From assembly GCA_041558415.1 (NCBI GenBank), contig JBFFEY010000087.1, forward strand, positions 1-11,182: 11,182 nt of DNA, written 5' to 3'. Positions 1 to 6,365 of this stretch are shown piece by piece. The notes under the pieces are model-generated. The model made no database searches, had not been told where the DNA came from, and worked only from the letters and a program-made list of their open reading frames with translations. Every line of letters begins with the position of its first letter. Positions within the stretch are counted from its first letter, which is position 1. This DNA is from SG8-39 sp041558415. GTDB lineage: Bacteria > Pseudomonadota > Gammaproteobacteria > Burkholderiales > SG8-39. A program made the translations under genes and the position numbers.

Positions 1-408
1 CATCAGGGCACCGAGCCACCAGGCGAAGGCGAGCAGGCCGGGGGTCGGCGTCGCCGGCGTCGGAAACTCGAACACCATGCAGATCGTGGAGCCGACGTAG
101 AGGATGAAGCCGTACATGGTCAGCAGATGCGCGATGCGCCGGTTGGTGTTGCAGAACTCGCCCGAGGCGAGCACGTCCACCACGGCAGTACGCACGGCGA
201 TCCCGGCGAGGTCGCCGCCGCCGAGCGGCTTCACGCCCTTCGCCTTGGTCTTGCGCCAGGTCGCGAAGAAGTACTTGGCGCTGCCCTTGTGCCAGACCTC
301 GAACAGCGTGCCCGCCACGACCAGCAGGATCATGACGATGACGTAGCCCTGCATGACGCCGGGCGAAATGGATGCGGACAGGACCGCAAACGGATTGCCT
401 GTGAACAT
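1..408 (-). CDS. aprM: Probable APS reductase membrane anchor AprM, N-terminal 136 residues (partial)
   Basis: The gene starts at the ATG at 408-406 and runs off the left edge, so only the N-terminus is visible. A good ribosome site (GGGGAGG, about 413-424 region) lies nine bases upstream of the ATG. The visible part has a hydrophobic segment at about residues 19-38, a polar loop (residues 40-90) with FEVWHKGSAKYFF and GEFCNTNRRIAH motifs, a second membrane segment at about 93-114, and the start of a third from about 124. H40 and H94 sit near membrane edges and could be haem ligands, but that is a guess. I call AprM from the look of the sequence and from its place downstream of sat. In several sulfur oxidisers the order is sat-aprM-aprB-aprA, and AprM is thought to link the APS reductase AprBA to the membrane quinone pool. 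A NarI/HdrE-like membrane subunit of another complex is the main alternative. Finding aprBA to the left would settle it. Confidence 0.6.
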   Translation of the reverse strand, partial: MFTGNPFAVLSASISPGVMQGYVIVMILLVVAGTLFEVWHKGSAKYFFATWRKTKAKGVKPLGGGDLAGIAVRTAVVDVLASGEFCNTNRRIAHLLTMYGFILYVGSTICMVFEFPTPATPTPGLLAFAWWLGALM

Positions 409-484
409 TTAGGGTTTCCTCCCCGTAACCGCCGGAATTCTAAAGGGGGGCGTCGACGCGCCCGCTAACAAGTTCGCTATGCCG

Positions 485-1015
485 TTATAGAGTTGCTGTA
501 TGCCGCTGGCCGACGGTGTGGATCTCGAAGCGCATCGCCGCGAGGTCGGCCAGGGCCCAGGTCGCAGGGGCCGCGAGACCCGCCACCGTGCCGGGATTGA
601 CGAGCCACGATTCCGTGTCCTGAACAGTTCGCACCTTGCGCGCCTCGGCCTTGTGCGAATGGCCGCAGCACACCAGGTCCCACTCGCCGGTGCAGGCCAT
701 GGCGTAGCCGTAGTCGTCGTAGTGCACGACGAACACGCGCCGCCCGCCGAGCGCGAGGCGCGCGTCCGCGCCGTGGTAGCGCAGCCGCCCGCCGCTCTTG
801 CCCATCTGGAAATGCATCGCCTGCACGTCGCCGACGTTGTTGCCGTGGATGAGGTGCAGCGGCAGCCCGTGCGCGAGCGCCGGCTTCACCGTCTGCGCGC
901 CGATCAGGTCGCCGCAATGGATCACCGCCTCGGCGCCGAGCGCCTTGGCCTCGGCCACCGCCTGCGCCAGCGCGTCGGCGCGGTCGTGGCTGTCGGAAAC
1001 GATGCAGACTTTCAC
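485..1015 (-). CDS. YfcE/MJ0936-type metallophosphoesterase (176 aa)
   Basis: A small calcineurin-like phosphoesterase of normal length for the YfcE/MJ0936 group. All the metal-site motifs are visible: D8-S-H10, G35-D36, G58-N59-N60, H98 in VVHYDD, and G118-H-S-H121, followed by NPG near residue 146. The family uses two metal ions, often Mn2+, to cut phosphodiesters or phosphomonoesters. The natural substrate is rarely known and cannot be read from the sequence. There is no signal peptide, so it is cytoplasmic. I chose the GTG at 1015-1013 because it gives the usual KVCIVSDSHD beginning. No strong ribosome site sits at the usual distance (a GAGG overlapping the sat stop codon is about 18 bases away), so translation may be coupled to sat, whose stop lies 20 bases upstream. 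The next gene, the probable aprM, begins 76 bases downstream. A co-transcribed unit sat-phosphoesterase-aprM is likely. Confidence 0.85.
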   Translation of the reverse strand: MKVCIVSDSHDRADALAQAVAEAKALGAEAVIHCGDLIGAQTVKPALAHGLPLHLIHGNNVGDVQAMHFQMGKSGGRLRYHGADARLALGGRRVFVVHYDDYGYAMACTGEWDLVCCGHSHKAEARKVRTVQDTESWLVNPGTVAGLAAPATWALADLAAMRFEIHTVGQRHTATL

Positions 1016-1035
1016 GGCTGGCCCGAACGCGCGCC

Positions 1036-2253
1036 TCAGCGCGCCGAGTGGCCGGCCAGCTTGACTTCCACCTTTTCGTGCGCCGCCAGCCCGGCGTAGT
1101 ACGCGCGCAGGACGTCGAGCACCTCGGGCCGCGAGAACTCGGCCGGCACCGGGTCGCCCTCCGAGAGCCACTTGCGCAGCTTGGTGCCGGAGACCAGCAG
1201 GCGCTCGGGCTCGCCGTGCGGGCAGGTGCGCGCCGAGGCCATGCCGCCGCAGCTGTAGCACCAGAACGTCCAGTCGATCTTCATCGGCTGGATTTCGAGC
1301 GCGTCCTTTGGAATCTCGTCGAAGATCCTGTGCGCGTCGAACGGCCCGTAATAGTTGCCCACCCCGGCGTGGTCGCGGCCGATGATCTGGTAGGCGCAGC
1401 CGTAGTTCTGGCGGAACACCGCGTGCAGCAGCGCTTCGCGCGGCCCGGCGTAGCGCATGTCGAGCGGGTAGCCCGACTGCACCACGGTGTTCGGCGCAAA
1501 GTACTTCTCGATCAGCACCCCGATCGCGCGCGTGCGCACGTCGGCGGGGATGTCGCCCGGCTTGAGGTTGCCGAGCAGCGAGTGCACCAGCACGCCGTCG
1601 CAGGTCTCGATCGCCACCTTGGCGAGGTACTCGTGCGAGCGGTGCATCGGATTGCGCGTCTGGAACGCCGCCACCTTCGCCCAGCCCAGGCGCTCGAAGC
1701 TGTCGCGCGTCTGCGCCGGCGTCATGTACAGCCCGGGATAGCGCTCGGCAAAGCCGCCCTGCGACAGCACGTGCAGCGGGCCGGCGAGATTGACGTCGCC
1801 CTGCGCCATCACCATCGCCACCCCCGGGTGCTCGGCGTCGTCGGTGCGAAACACCTGCTTGCACTCGTGGCGCTTGTCGATGCGGTATTTCTCGGCGACC
1901 GTCATCACGGCCATCGGCTCGCGCGTTTCGGGATCGACCAGCGCGACATCGCTGCCTTCGGCGATCGACTCCGCGTTCGCCGCGTCGGTCGACAGGGTGA
2001 TCGGAATCGGCCAGAAGGTGCCGTCGGCGAGCCGCATGTCGTCGCACACGCCCTTCCAGTCGGCGTAGCCCATGAAGCCGGTGAGCGGCGAGAAGCCGCC
2101 GATGCCGAGCATCAGCAGGTCGCCTTTCTCGCGCGAGGAAATCGGGACCTGCTTGAGGCTCGCGGCGCGCTGTCGCGCCGCTTCGGCCGCGCCGCCCTCG
2201 AGCAGCAGGGGACGCAGGCCGTGGCCGCCGTGCGGAGCAACAAGTCGCGACAT
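1036..2253 (-). CDS. sat: Dissimilatory ATP sulfurylase Sat (405 aa)
   Basis: Sulfate adenylyltransferase, complete. In sulfur oxidisers it works in the cytoplasm in the direction APS + PPi to ATP + sulfate, the substrate-level phosphorylation step after APS reductase. The nucleotide-binding motif QTRNPMHRSHEYL (residues 198-210, with H204 and H207) and GRDHAGVG (292-299) are intact. LLGNLKPGDIPA (226-237) is also typical. C332, C335, C344 and probably H346 form a zinc-site-like cluster of the kind seen in archaeal and sulfur-oxidiser Sat. There is no C-terminal APS kinase domain, so this is not the bifunctional assimilatory form, and it is not the CysDN type. The ATG at 2253 has a weak AGG eight bases upstream. 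It leads a minus-strand unit with the phosphoesterase and the probable aprM. This is a confident family call. The direction of the reaction is inferred from the sox and apr context. Confidence 0.96.
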   Translation of the reverse strand: MSRLVAPHGGHGLRPLLLEGGAAEAARQRAASLKQVPISSREKGDLLMLGIGGFSPLTGFMGYADWKGVCDDMRLADGTFWPIPITLSTDAANAESIAEGSDVALVDPETREPMAVMTVAEKYRIDKRHECKQVFRTDDAEHPGVAMVMAQGDVNLAGPLHVLSQGGFAERYPGLYMTPAQTRDSFERLGWAKVAAFQTRNPMHRSHEYLAKVAIETCDGVLVHSLLGNLKPGDIPADVRTRAIGVLIEKYFAPNTVVQSGYPLDMRYAGPREALLHAVFRQNYGCAYQIIGRDHAGVGNYYGPFDAHRIFDEIPKDALEIQPMKIDWTFWCYSCGGMASARTCPHGEPERLLVSGTKLRKWLSEGDPVPAEFSRPEVLDVLRAYYAGLAAHEKVEVKLAGHSAR

Positions 2254-2328
2254 ATCAGGAACCTAGCGGGAGCCCAGCGATGCGAAGACCGGCATGCTAG
2301 CGCGCAGCGTCGCGGCCCCCGAGTGGGA

Positions 2329-2356
2329 ATTCTAATTCGGCAATAAGACGTCCGAA
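2329..2356 (-). promoter_or_regulatory. Possible sigma70-type promoter of sat
   Basis: Reading the minus strand, TTCGGA (2356-2351) and TAGAAT (2334-2329) are 16 bases apart, about 76 bases before the sat ATG. The -10 matches five of six consensus bases and the -35 only three. The local sequence is notably AT-richer than its surroundings. This is a weak prediction. AATTCGG at 2334-2340 and CCGAATT at 2352-2358 also form a 7-bp inverted repeat across the spacer, which a regulator might use. Confidence 0.25.
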
Positions 2357-2385
2357 TTCGGGCGGCGGCCCGTACCCTTGGGAAC

Positions 2386-2414
2386 CACTGATCAAGTCGA
2401 CGACTTGATCAGTG
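2386..2414. repeat. Perfect 14-bp inverted repeat between bepA-like gene and sat
   Basis: CACTGATCAAGTCG (2386-2399) is followed after one base by its exact reverse complement (2401-2414). As RNA it can form a 13-bp stem with a GAC loop. There is no T-run on either side, so it is not a standard intrinsic terminator. The AAGTCG half-site recurs at 2424-2429, so CGACTT at 2401-2406 can pair either way. It lies about 133 bases upstream of the sat ATG and about 50 bases past the end of the minus-strand protease gene. It could be an operator, a transcript-end stabiliser, or a copy of a dispersed palindromic repeat. Confidence 0.8.
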
Positions 2415-2437
2415 CTTCGTCCGAAGTCGGGGGATCT

Positions 2438-2458
2438 CAAGGGGGCGGAGCCCCCTTG
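2438..2458 (-). terminator. Hairpin just after the bepA-like gene, possible terminator
   Basis: CAAGGGGGC and GCCCCCTTG form a perfect 9-bp stem with a three-base loop, starting 8 bases after the protease stop codon. No clear T-run follows on the minus strand, so termination may be imperfect or the hairpin may only protect the transcript end. The arm ends are CAAG/CTTG, so about three A-T pairs flank the GC core. Confidence 0.5.
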
Positions 2459-2466
2459 TACCTTCC

Positions 2467-3915
2467 CTAGCGGCGCTGCTGATCACGCACGATCTGCGCG
2501 CGCTGCGCGCGCAGATCGCGCAGCCGCGCATCCACCTGCGAGAGCTGGTAGAAGTCGCCGTCGCCGGCGCCGCGCGCCAGCTCGAGCTGCTCGATCGCCG
2601 AGGGCAGCGCGCCGCGCAGCACGTAGACCTCGGCCTGCGCCTTGTGCTGCAGCAGGCGCTTGCCGAGCGCGGCATAGGACTTGGCCTGCAGCGCGTGCAG
2701 CTGCGCATCGGCGCGGTACAGGCGCAGCGGCTCCTCGAGCGCGGCGAGCGCCTGCGCATCGCGCCCCAGCCACTGCAGCGCGCCGATATAGGCATACAGC
2801 AGCGAGCGGCGCTGCGGCTGGCGCAGCCGCGCCGCCTCGAGGATCGCGAGCGCCGCGTCGTTGTCGCCGGCCGCATGACGCAGCTCCGCCGCCAGCATGT
2901 CGATCATCGGGCTGGCGGCCTTCGCCGCGCGCAGCCGCTCGAGCTCGGCCTGCGCCTCGGCCACGCGCTGCGCGCGCAGCAGCGCGCGCGCCAGGCCGTA
3001 GCGCGTCGCCGCCTCGTTGGCATAGCGCCGGTCGCGCAGCAGCGCGGCGAAGTGCGTCACCGCGTCCTGCGGCGCGCCGCTCTCGGCGCGCAGCTTGGCG
3101 CGTATCAGGTGGTAATCGAGGCTGTCCGGCGTCTGCCGGTAACGCAGGTGCTGGGCACGGTTCTGCGCATCCGACATGCGCTCGATGCTCATCGGGTGGG
3201 TGCGCAGATAGCCCGGCACGCGGCCGTCGTCCATCACGGCCGTGGCGCGCTGCAGCTTCTCGAAGAACACCGCCATGGCGCGCGGATCGAAGCCCGCATC
3301 GGCGAGCATCTGAAAGCCGATGCGGTCGGCCTCGCGCTCGAAGCCGCGCGTGTAGTTGAGCTGCGACTGCACGCCGACCCCCTGCACCGTGGCCATCGCG
3401 CCCTGCGCCAGATCCGGCCGCGAGGCGCCGAGCAGGATGGCGGCGATGGTCGCCGCGATCATCGGCACCTGCATCTGCTCCTGCGCGCTCACCATGCGCG
3501 CGATGTGGCGCTGCGTGACGTGCGCGATTTCGTGCGCCAGCACCGAGGCGAGCTCGGACTCCGAGGCGGAAGAGACGATCAGCCCGGTGTTCACGCCGAT
3601 GAAGCCGCCGGGCAGCGCGAAGGCGTTGACCGAGCCGTCGCGGATGGCGAAGAAGTCGAACGCCTGGCGCACGTCGGGCGCCACCGCGACCAGCCGCCCG
3701 CCGAGCAGGTTGAGGTACTCGGCGACTTCCGCGTCGTCGACGTAGTCCGGGTCGCGGTAGCGGATCTCGCGCATCAGGTCCTGGCCGATGCGACGCTCGA
3801 CCTGCGGCGGCAGCGAGGCGTCGGCCGCGCCGCCGAGATCCGGCAGCGCCATCTGCGCGCTGGCAGGCGGCAAGGCGAGGAAAAACGCGCTCAGCAGCGC
3901 GACGGCGGCACGCAT
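2467..3915 (-). CDS. BepA-like periplasmic M48 metalloprotease with TPR-like tail (482 aa)
   Basis: Secreted zinc protease of the BepA/YfgC group, which handles outer-membrane protein quality control (LptD and BAM substrates in E. coli). A signal peptide covers residues 1-20 (cleavage likely after PPASA). The M48 domain follows, with zinc motif H128-E-I-A-H132, the downstream E193 in GFEREAD, and H240 in RTHP at the spacing of the fourth ligand or switch histidine in BepA. A hydrophobic stretch at about 150-163 (PMIAATIAAILLGA) is probably the membrane-surface helix of the family. From about residue 265 to 475 the protein is helical and alanine/leucine-rich with TPR-like repeats, as in BepA. 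Length is the family norm (about 480). The gene is divergent from moaC with only 50 bases between them. The family call is solid. That it is the functional BepA rather than a paralogue is inferred. Confidence 0.9.
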   Translation of the reverse strand: MRAAVALLSAFFLALPPASAQMALPDLGGAADASLPPQVERRIGQDLMREIRYRDPDYVDDAEVAEYLNLLGGRLVAVAPDVRQAFDFFAIRDGSVNAFALPGGFIGVNTGLIVSSASESELASVLAHEIAHVTQRHIARMVSAQEQMQVPMIAATIAAILLGASRPDLAQGAMATVQGVGVQSQLNYTRGFEREADRIGFQMLADAGFDPRAMAVFFEKLQRATAVMDDGRVPGYLRTHPMSIERMSDAQNRAQHLRYRQTPDSLDYHLIRAKLRAESGAPQDAVTHFAALLRDRRYANEAATRYGLARALLRAQRVAEAQAELERLRAAKAASPMIDMLAAELRHAAGDNDAALAILEAARLRQPQRRSLLYAYIGALQWLGRDAQALAALEEPLRLYRADAQLHALQAKSYAALGKRLLQHKAQAEVYVLRGALPSAIEQLELARGAGDGDFYQLSQVDARLRDLRAQRAQIVRDQQRR

Positions 3916-3965
3916 GCGACTATGATACCGTTCGCACGGTTAAGTTCCTCTGGAAACACAGACAC

Positions 3966-4508
3966 TTGGCACGCAGCAAACCCCGCGCCGCCCTCACCCA
4001 TTTCGACCCCCAGGGACGCGCCCACATGGTCGACGTCGGCGCCAAGCGCGCGACGCGGCGCGTGGCGATCGCCGCGGGGCGCATTGCCATGCGGGCGGCG
4101 ACCCTTGAACGCGTCGCGCGCGGCACGGCGGCGAAGGGCGACGTGCTCGGCGTGGCGCGCATCGCCGCCATCCAGGCGGCGAAGCGCACCGCCGACCTGG
4201 TCCCGCTCGCGCATCCGATCGCGCTCACCCGCGTCGCGGTGGACTTCCGCCTCGATGCACGCGATCCCGCAGTGGAGATCACGACGCGCGTCGAATGCCG
4301 CGGACAGACCGGCGTGGAGATGGAAGCGCTCAGCGCGGCGGCCGTCGGCCTGCTGACGATCTACGACATGCTCAAGGCGATCGACCGCGCGATGACCATT
4401 ACGGATGTCATGCTGCTCGAGAAGCGCGGCGGGCGCTCGGGCGTCTTTCGCCGCGCGCCGGCATCGCGCACCGCGACGCGTAAGCGCAGGTCGCGCACAA
4501 GTCGTTAA
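3966..4508 (+). CDS. moaC: Cyclic pyranopterin monophosphate synthase MoaC (180 aa)
   Basis: MoaC acts with MoaA in the first stage of molybdenum cofactor synthesis, converting the 3',8-cyclo-GTP intermediate to cyclic pyranopterin monophosphate. The family signature runs through LTHFDPQGRAHMVDVG (10-25), KRTADLVPLAHP (73-84, with H83), GVEMEAL (116-122) and IYDMLKAID (132-140, with the catalytic-region D134 and K137). The only start giving the usual LTHFD beginning is TTG at 3966. The first ATG (4026) would cut into the conserved region. The upstream TGGAAA is a poor ribosome site, so expression may be low. The last 16 residues are very basic (RKRRSRTSR) and extend past the normal fold. The gene is divergent from the protease gene and 179 bases ahead of soxY, with no convincing terminator between moaC and soxY. 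Confidence 0.94.
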   Translation: MARSKPRAALTHFDPQGRAHMVDVGAKRATRRVAIAAGRIAMRAATLERVARGTAAKGDVLGVARIAAIQAAKRTADLVPLAHPIALTRVAVDFRLDARDPAVEITTRVECRGQTGVEMEALSAAAVGLLTIYDMLKAIDRAMTITDVMLLEKRGGRSGVFRRAPASRTATRKRRSRTSR

Positions 4509-4687
4509 ATCAGGAATAGGCGGATAAATAAGTTCGATTTTCGAGGGGTCTTTTCCCCGGCTCCGGTCCGCGCTAGCATGACAGGGTTTCGGTACGTTGA
4601 TCTGGCGCAAATAAAGTGCTGGATGTACGGTCGACGTGATAACGAGCGCAGGCGCAACGGCCGGCGCGATTTACCGAGGAGGCAGGC
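4509..4687 (+). promoter_or_regulatory. Leader region of the sox operon
   Basis: This 179-base gap between moaC and soxY should hold the main sox promoter. The first third is AT-rich (around GGATAAATAAG, 4521 onward). I could not pick a promoter with conviction: a TTGATC near 4598 and an AATAAA near 4609 are present but do not make a properly spaced sigma70 pair, and no sigma54 -24/-12 pair is visible. The short GGGG/CCCC pairing around 4548-4559 is only four base pairs. A clear ribosome site, GAGGAGG (4676-4682), precedes soxY. Confidence 0.4.
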
Positions 4688-5158
4688 ATGGATGAAGCAC
4701 GCAGAGTAATGCTGAGGGGCGCCGGCGCCACCGGCGTTCTGGCGGCTGCGCTCGCCGCAGGGCTGCTCAAGCCCGAGCGCGCGATCGCCGCGAGCTGGAA
4801 CAAGGCGGCGTTCGATTCGAAGAGCGCGGTCGACGCACTGAAGAACCTCGGTGCGCCGAACCCGCAGGAAACCGGCGACATCACCATCGAGGCGCCGCAG
4901 ATCGCCGAGAACGGTGCAGTGGTGCCGATCGAGGTCATGAGCAAGGTCCCCGGCACCACGGCGCTCGCGGTGCTGATCGAGAAGAACCCCTTCCCGCTCG
5001 CGGGGCAGTTCCGCTTCATGGACGGCGCGGTGCCGTTCGTCAAAGTCAACGTCAAGATGGGCGAGTCTTCCATCGTGCGCGTGATCGCCCAGGCGGGCGG
5101 CAAGTCCTACACCGCGACGAAGGAAGTCAAAGTCACCATCGGCGGCTGCGGCGGCTGA
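4688..5158 (+). CDS. soxY: Sulfur-carrier protein SoxY (156 aa)
   Basis: SoxY is the periplasmic subunit to which thiosulfate sulfur is covalently bound during oxidation. The N-terminus has a twin-arginine signal (R5-R6-V-M-L, then a hydrophobic stretch to about residue 27, with cleavage likely around residue 35). The protein ends in the diagnostic flexible arm GGCGG, whose C154 carries the substrate as a cysteine S-conjugate. The fold between is the SoxY Ig-like domain (FPLAGQFRFMDGAVPFV...). The start ATG has a strong GAGGAGG site with five-to-six-base spacing. It is the first gene of soxYZAX, 15 bases ahead of soxZ, with which it forms the SoxYZ heterodimer. Confidence 0.97.
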   Translation: MDEARRVMLRGAGATGVLAAALAAGLLKPERAIAASWNKAAFDSKSAVDALKNLGAPNPQETGDITIEAPQIAENGAVVPIEVMSKVPGTTALAVLIEKNPFPLAGQFRFMDGAVPFVKVNVKMGESSIVRVIAQAGGKSYTATKEVKVTIGGCGG

Positions 5159-5173
5159 GGAAAGGAGACGATC

Positions 5174-5485
5174 ATGGCAGGACCGATGAAAGCGCGCGCG
5201 CGGATGCAGGGCGGCTACGCCGACGTCCGCGTGCTGATGAGCCACCCGATGGAGACCGGCCAGCGCAAGGGGCGCGACGGCAAGCCCATCCCCAAGCACT
5301 TCATCCAGAACCTCGAGGTCAAGCTGAACGGCAAGACCGTGATCGAGGGCGAGATCAGCCAGGCCGTGTCGCGCAACCCGGTGTTTTCGTTCCGCGTCGG
5401 CGGCGCGAAGGCCGGCGACAAGATCGAGATCAGCTGGCTCGACAACAAGGGCGACACCAACAAGACCGAAACTGCGGTCGCCTGA
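5174..5485 (+). CDS. soxZ: Sulfur-carrier partner SoxZ (103 aa)
   Basis: SoxZ is the small partner of SoxY, helping the SoxYZ complex dock to SoxXA and SoxB. It has no signal peptide of its own, as is usual: it is exported by riding with the Tat-directed SoxY. Recognisable stretches are VLMSHPMETGQRKG (20-33) and IPKHFIQNLEVKLNGK (39-54), both typical of the family. No cysteine is present, as expected. AGGAG at 5163-5167 lies six bases before the ATG. The gap to soxA is the largest in the YZAX run (72 bases) and contains two hairpins. Confidence 0.97.
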   Translation: MAGPMKARARMQGGYADVRVLMSHPMETGQRKGRDGKPIPKHFIQNLEVKLNGKTVIEGEISQAVSRNPVFSFRVGGAKAGDKIEISWLDNKGDTNKTETAVA

Positions 5486-5496
5486 CGCCGCGCCGC

Positions 5497-5535
5497 GCGC
5501 CGGTTGCATTGCGACCGGCGCATGGCGCAGCGCCA
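5497..5535 (+). other. Two tandem hairpins between soxZ and soxA
   Basis: GCGCCGGT (5497-5504) pairs with ACCGGCGC (5514-5521). The stem can be extended inward by one G-T and two G-C pairs, leaving an ATT loop. Immediately after, TGGCG (5523-5527) pairs with CGCCA (5531-5535). There is no T-run, so these are not classic terminators. They may mark an RNA processing or stability site separating the carrier genes soxYZ from soxAX. The soxA ribosome site (5543-5555) lies just downstream and outside the stems. Confidence 0.55.
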
Positions 5536-5557
5536 ATCCAACAGGAGGAGGAAGGCA

Positions 5558-6355
5558 ATGCGTGTAACCGCATTCGTTTGGCCGCTGACGGCGGCCTTCG
5601 CCCTGGCGACGACGCAGGTCGCCGCGCAATCGCGCTTCGAGCAGTACCAGAAGATGGTCGGCGAGGACAGCCCGGCGGAGCTGTTCGTGCTGGTGGGCGC
5701 CGACCTGTGGAAGAAGAAGCAGGGACCGAACAAGGCGTCGCTCGAGCGCTGCGATCTCGGCAAGGGCCCCGGCGTGGTGAAAGGCGCCTACGCGTCGTTG
5801 CCGCGCTTCTTCAAGGACACCGGCAAGGTCGAGGATGCCGAGACCCGCGTCCTGCACTGCATGATGACGCTGCAGGGCCGCGACAAGAAGGAGGCGCTCA
5901 AGCGCCCCTTCGGCAACGCCGACAAGCCCTCCGAGATGGAATACCTGATGGCCTATCTCGCCTTCGAGAGCCGCGGCCACAAGATCAACCCCGGCATGAG
6001 CCATCCGCTGGAGAAGCGTGCCTACGATCTCGGCAAGCAGCTGTTTTTCGCGCGCACCGGCCTGTGGGACTTCTCCTGCGCCAGCTGCCACGGCATCGAG
6101 GGCCTGCGCATCCGCATGTCGGACCTGCCGGTGCTGAGCAAGGCGGGCCCGGCGCGCGCCGCGATGACGACCTGGCCGGCGTACCGCGTCTCCAACAGCC
6201 AGATGAAGACCATGCAGTGGCGCATCAACAACTGCTACCGGCAGATGCGCACGCCGCAGCCGGTGTGGGGCTCGGAGGTGGTGAACTCGATGCACATGTA
6301 CCTGATGGTGACGGCCAAGGGCGGGGTTTACGCCGGCCCGGGCACCAAGCGTTAA
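5558..6355 (+). CDS. soxA: Sulfur-oxidation cytochrome c SoxA, mono-haem type (265 aa)
   Basis: SoxA pairs with SoxX in the periplasm to form the cytochrome that oxidatively attaches thiosulfate to the SoxY cysteine. The ATG at 5558 follows an excellent purine-rich site (AGGAGGAGGAAGG, 5543-5555) and gives a Sec signal peptide (residues 1-24, ending QVAAQ). An in-frame ATG at 5504 would remove this logic and lies in a hairpin. One haem motif, C174-A-S-C177-H178, is present. C226 in RINNCYRQM matches the active-site cysteine that is persulfidated and ligates the haem. The second, N-terminal haem of diheme SoxA is missing: C65 and C101 are lone cysteines there and may form a disulfide, as in known mono-haem SoxA. 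The soxX start is 10 bases past the stop. Confidence 0.96.
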   Translation: MRVTAFVWPLTAAFALATTQVAAQSRFEQYQKMVGEDSPAELFVLVGADLWKKKQGPNKASLERCDLGKGPGVVKGAYASLPRFFKDTGKVEDAETRVLHCMMTLQGRDKKEALKRPFGNADKPSEMEYLMAYLAFESRGHKINPGMSHPLEKRAYDLGKQLFFARTGLWDFSCASCHGIEGLRIRMSDLPVLSKAGPARAAMTTWPAYRVSNSQMKTMQWRINNCYRQMRTPQPVWGSEVVNSMHMYLMVTAKGGVYAGPGTKR

Positions 6356-6365
6356 GGGGGAAACC

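Noticed and set aside
447..462. GC-rich dyad around GTCGAC before the probable aprM
   Set aside because: Short and imperfect; expected by chance at this GC content.
1016..2047. Upstream extension of the phosphoesterase frame through sat in another reading frame
   Set aside because: The stretch before the GTG at 1015 is a shadow of sat; the real protein starts at KVCIVSDSHD.
1048..2346. Long plus-strand open frame opposite sat
   Set aside because: Arginine/histidine/alanine-rich shadow of a gene with complete catalytic motifs on the other strand; no family features.
3921..3926. TATGAT as a moaC promoter -10
   Set aside because: No -35 at the right distance and it is only one hexamer; not enough to call.
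4546..4561. GGGG/CCCC hairpin as a moaC terminator
   Set aside because: Only four base pairs and no T-run after it.
5504..5557. Earlier ATG for soxA
   Set aside because: It lies in a hairpin without a ribosome site and would put a polar stretch before the signal peptide.
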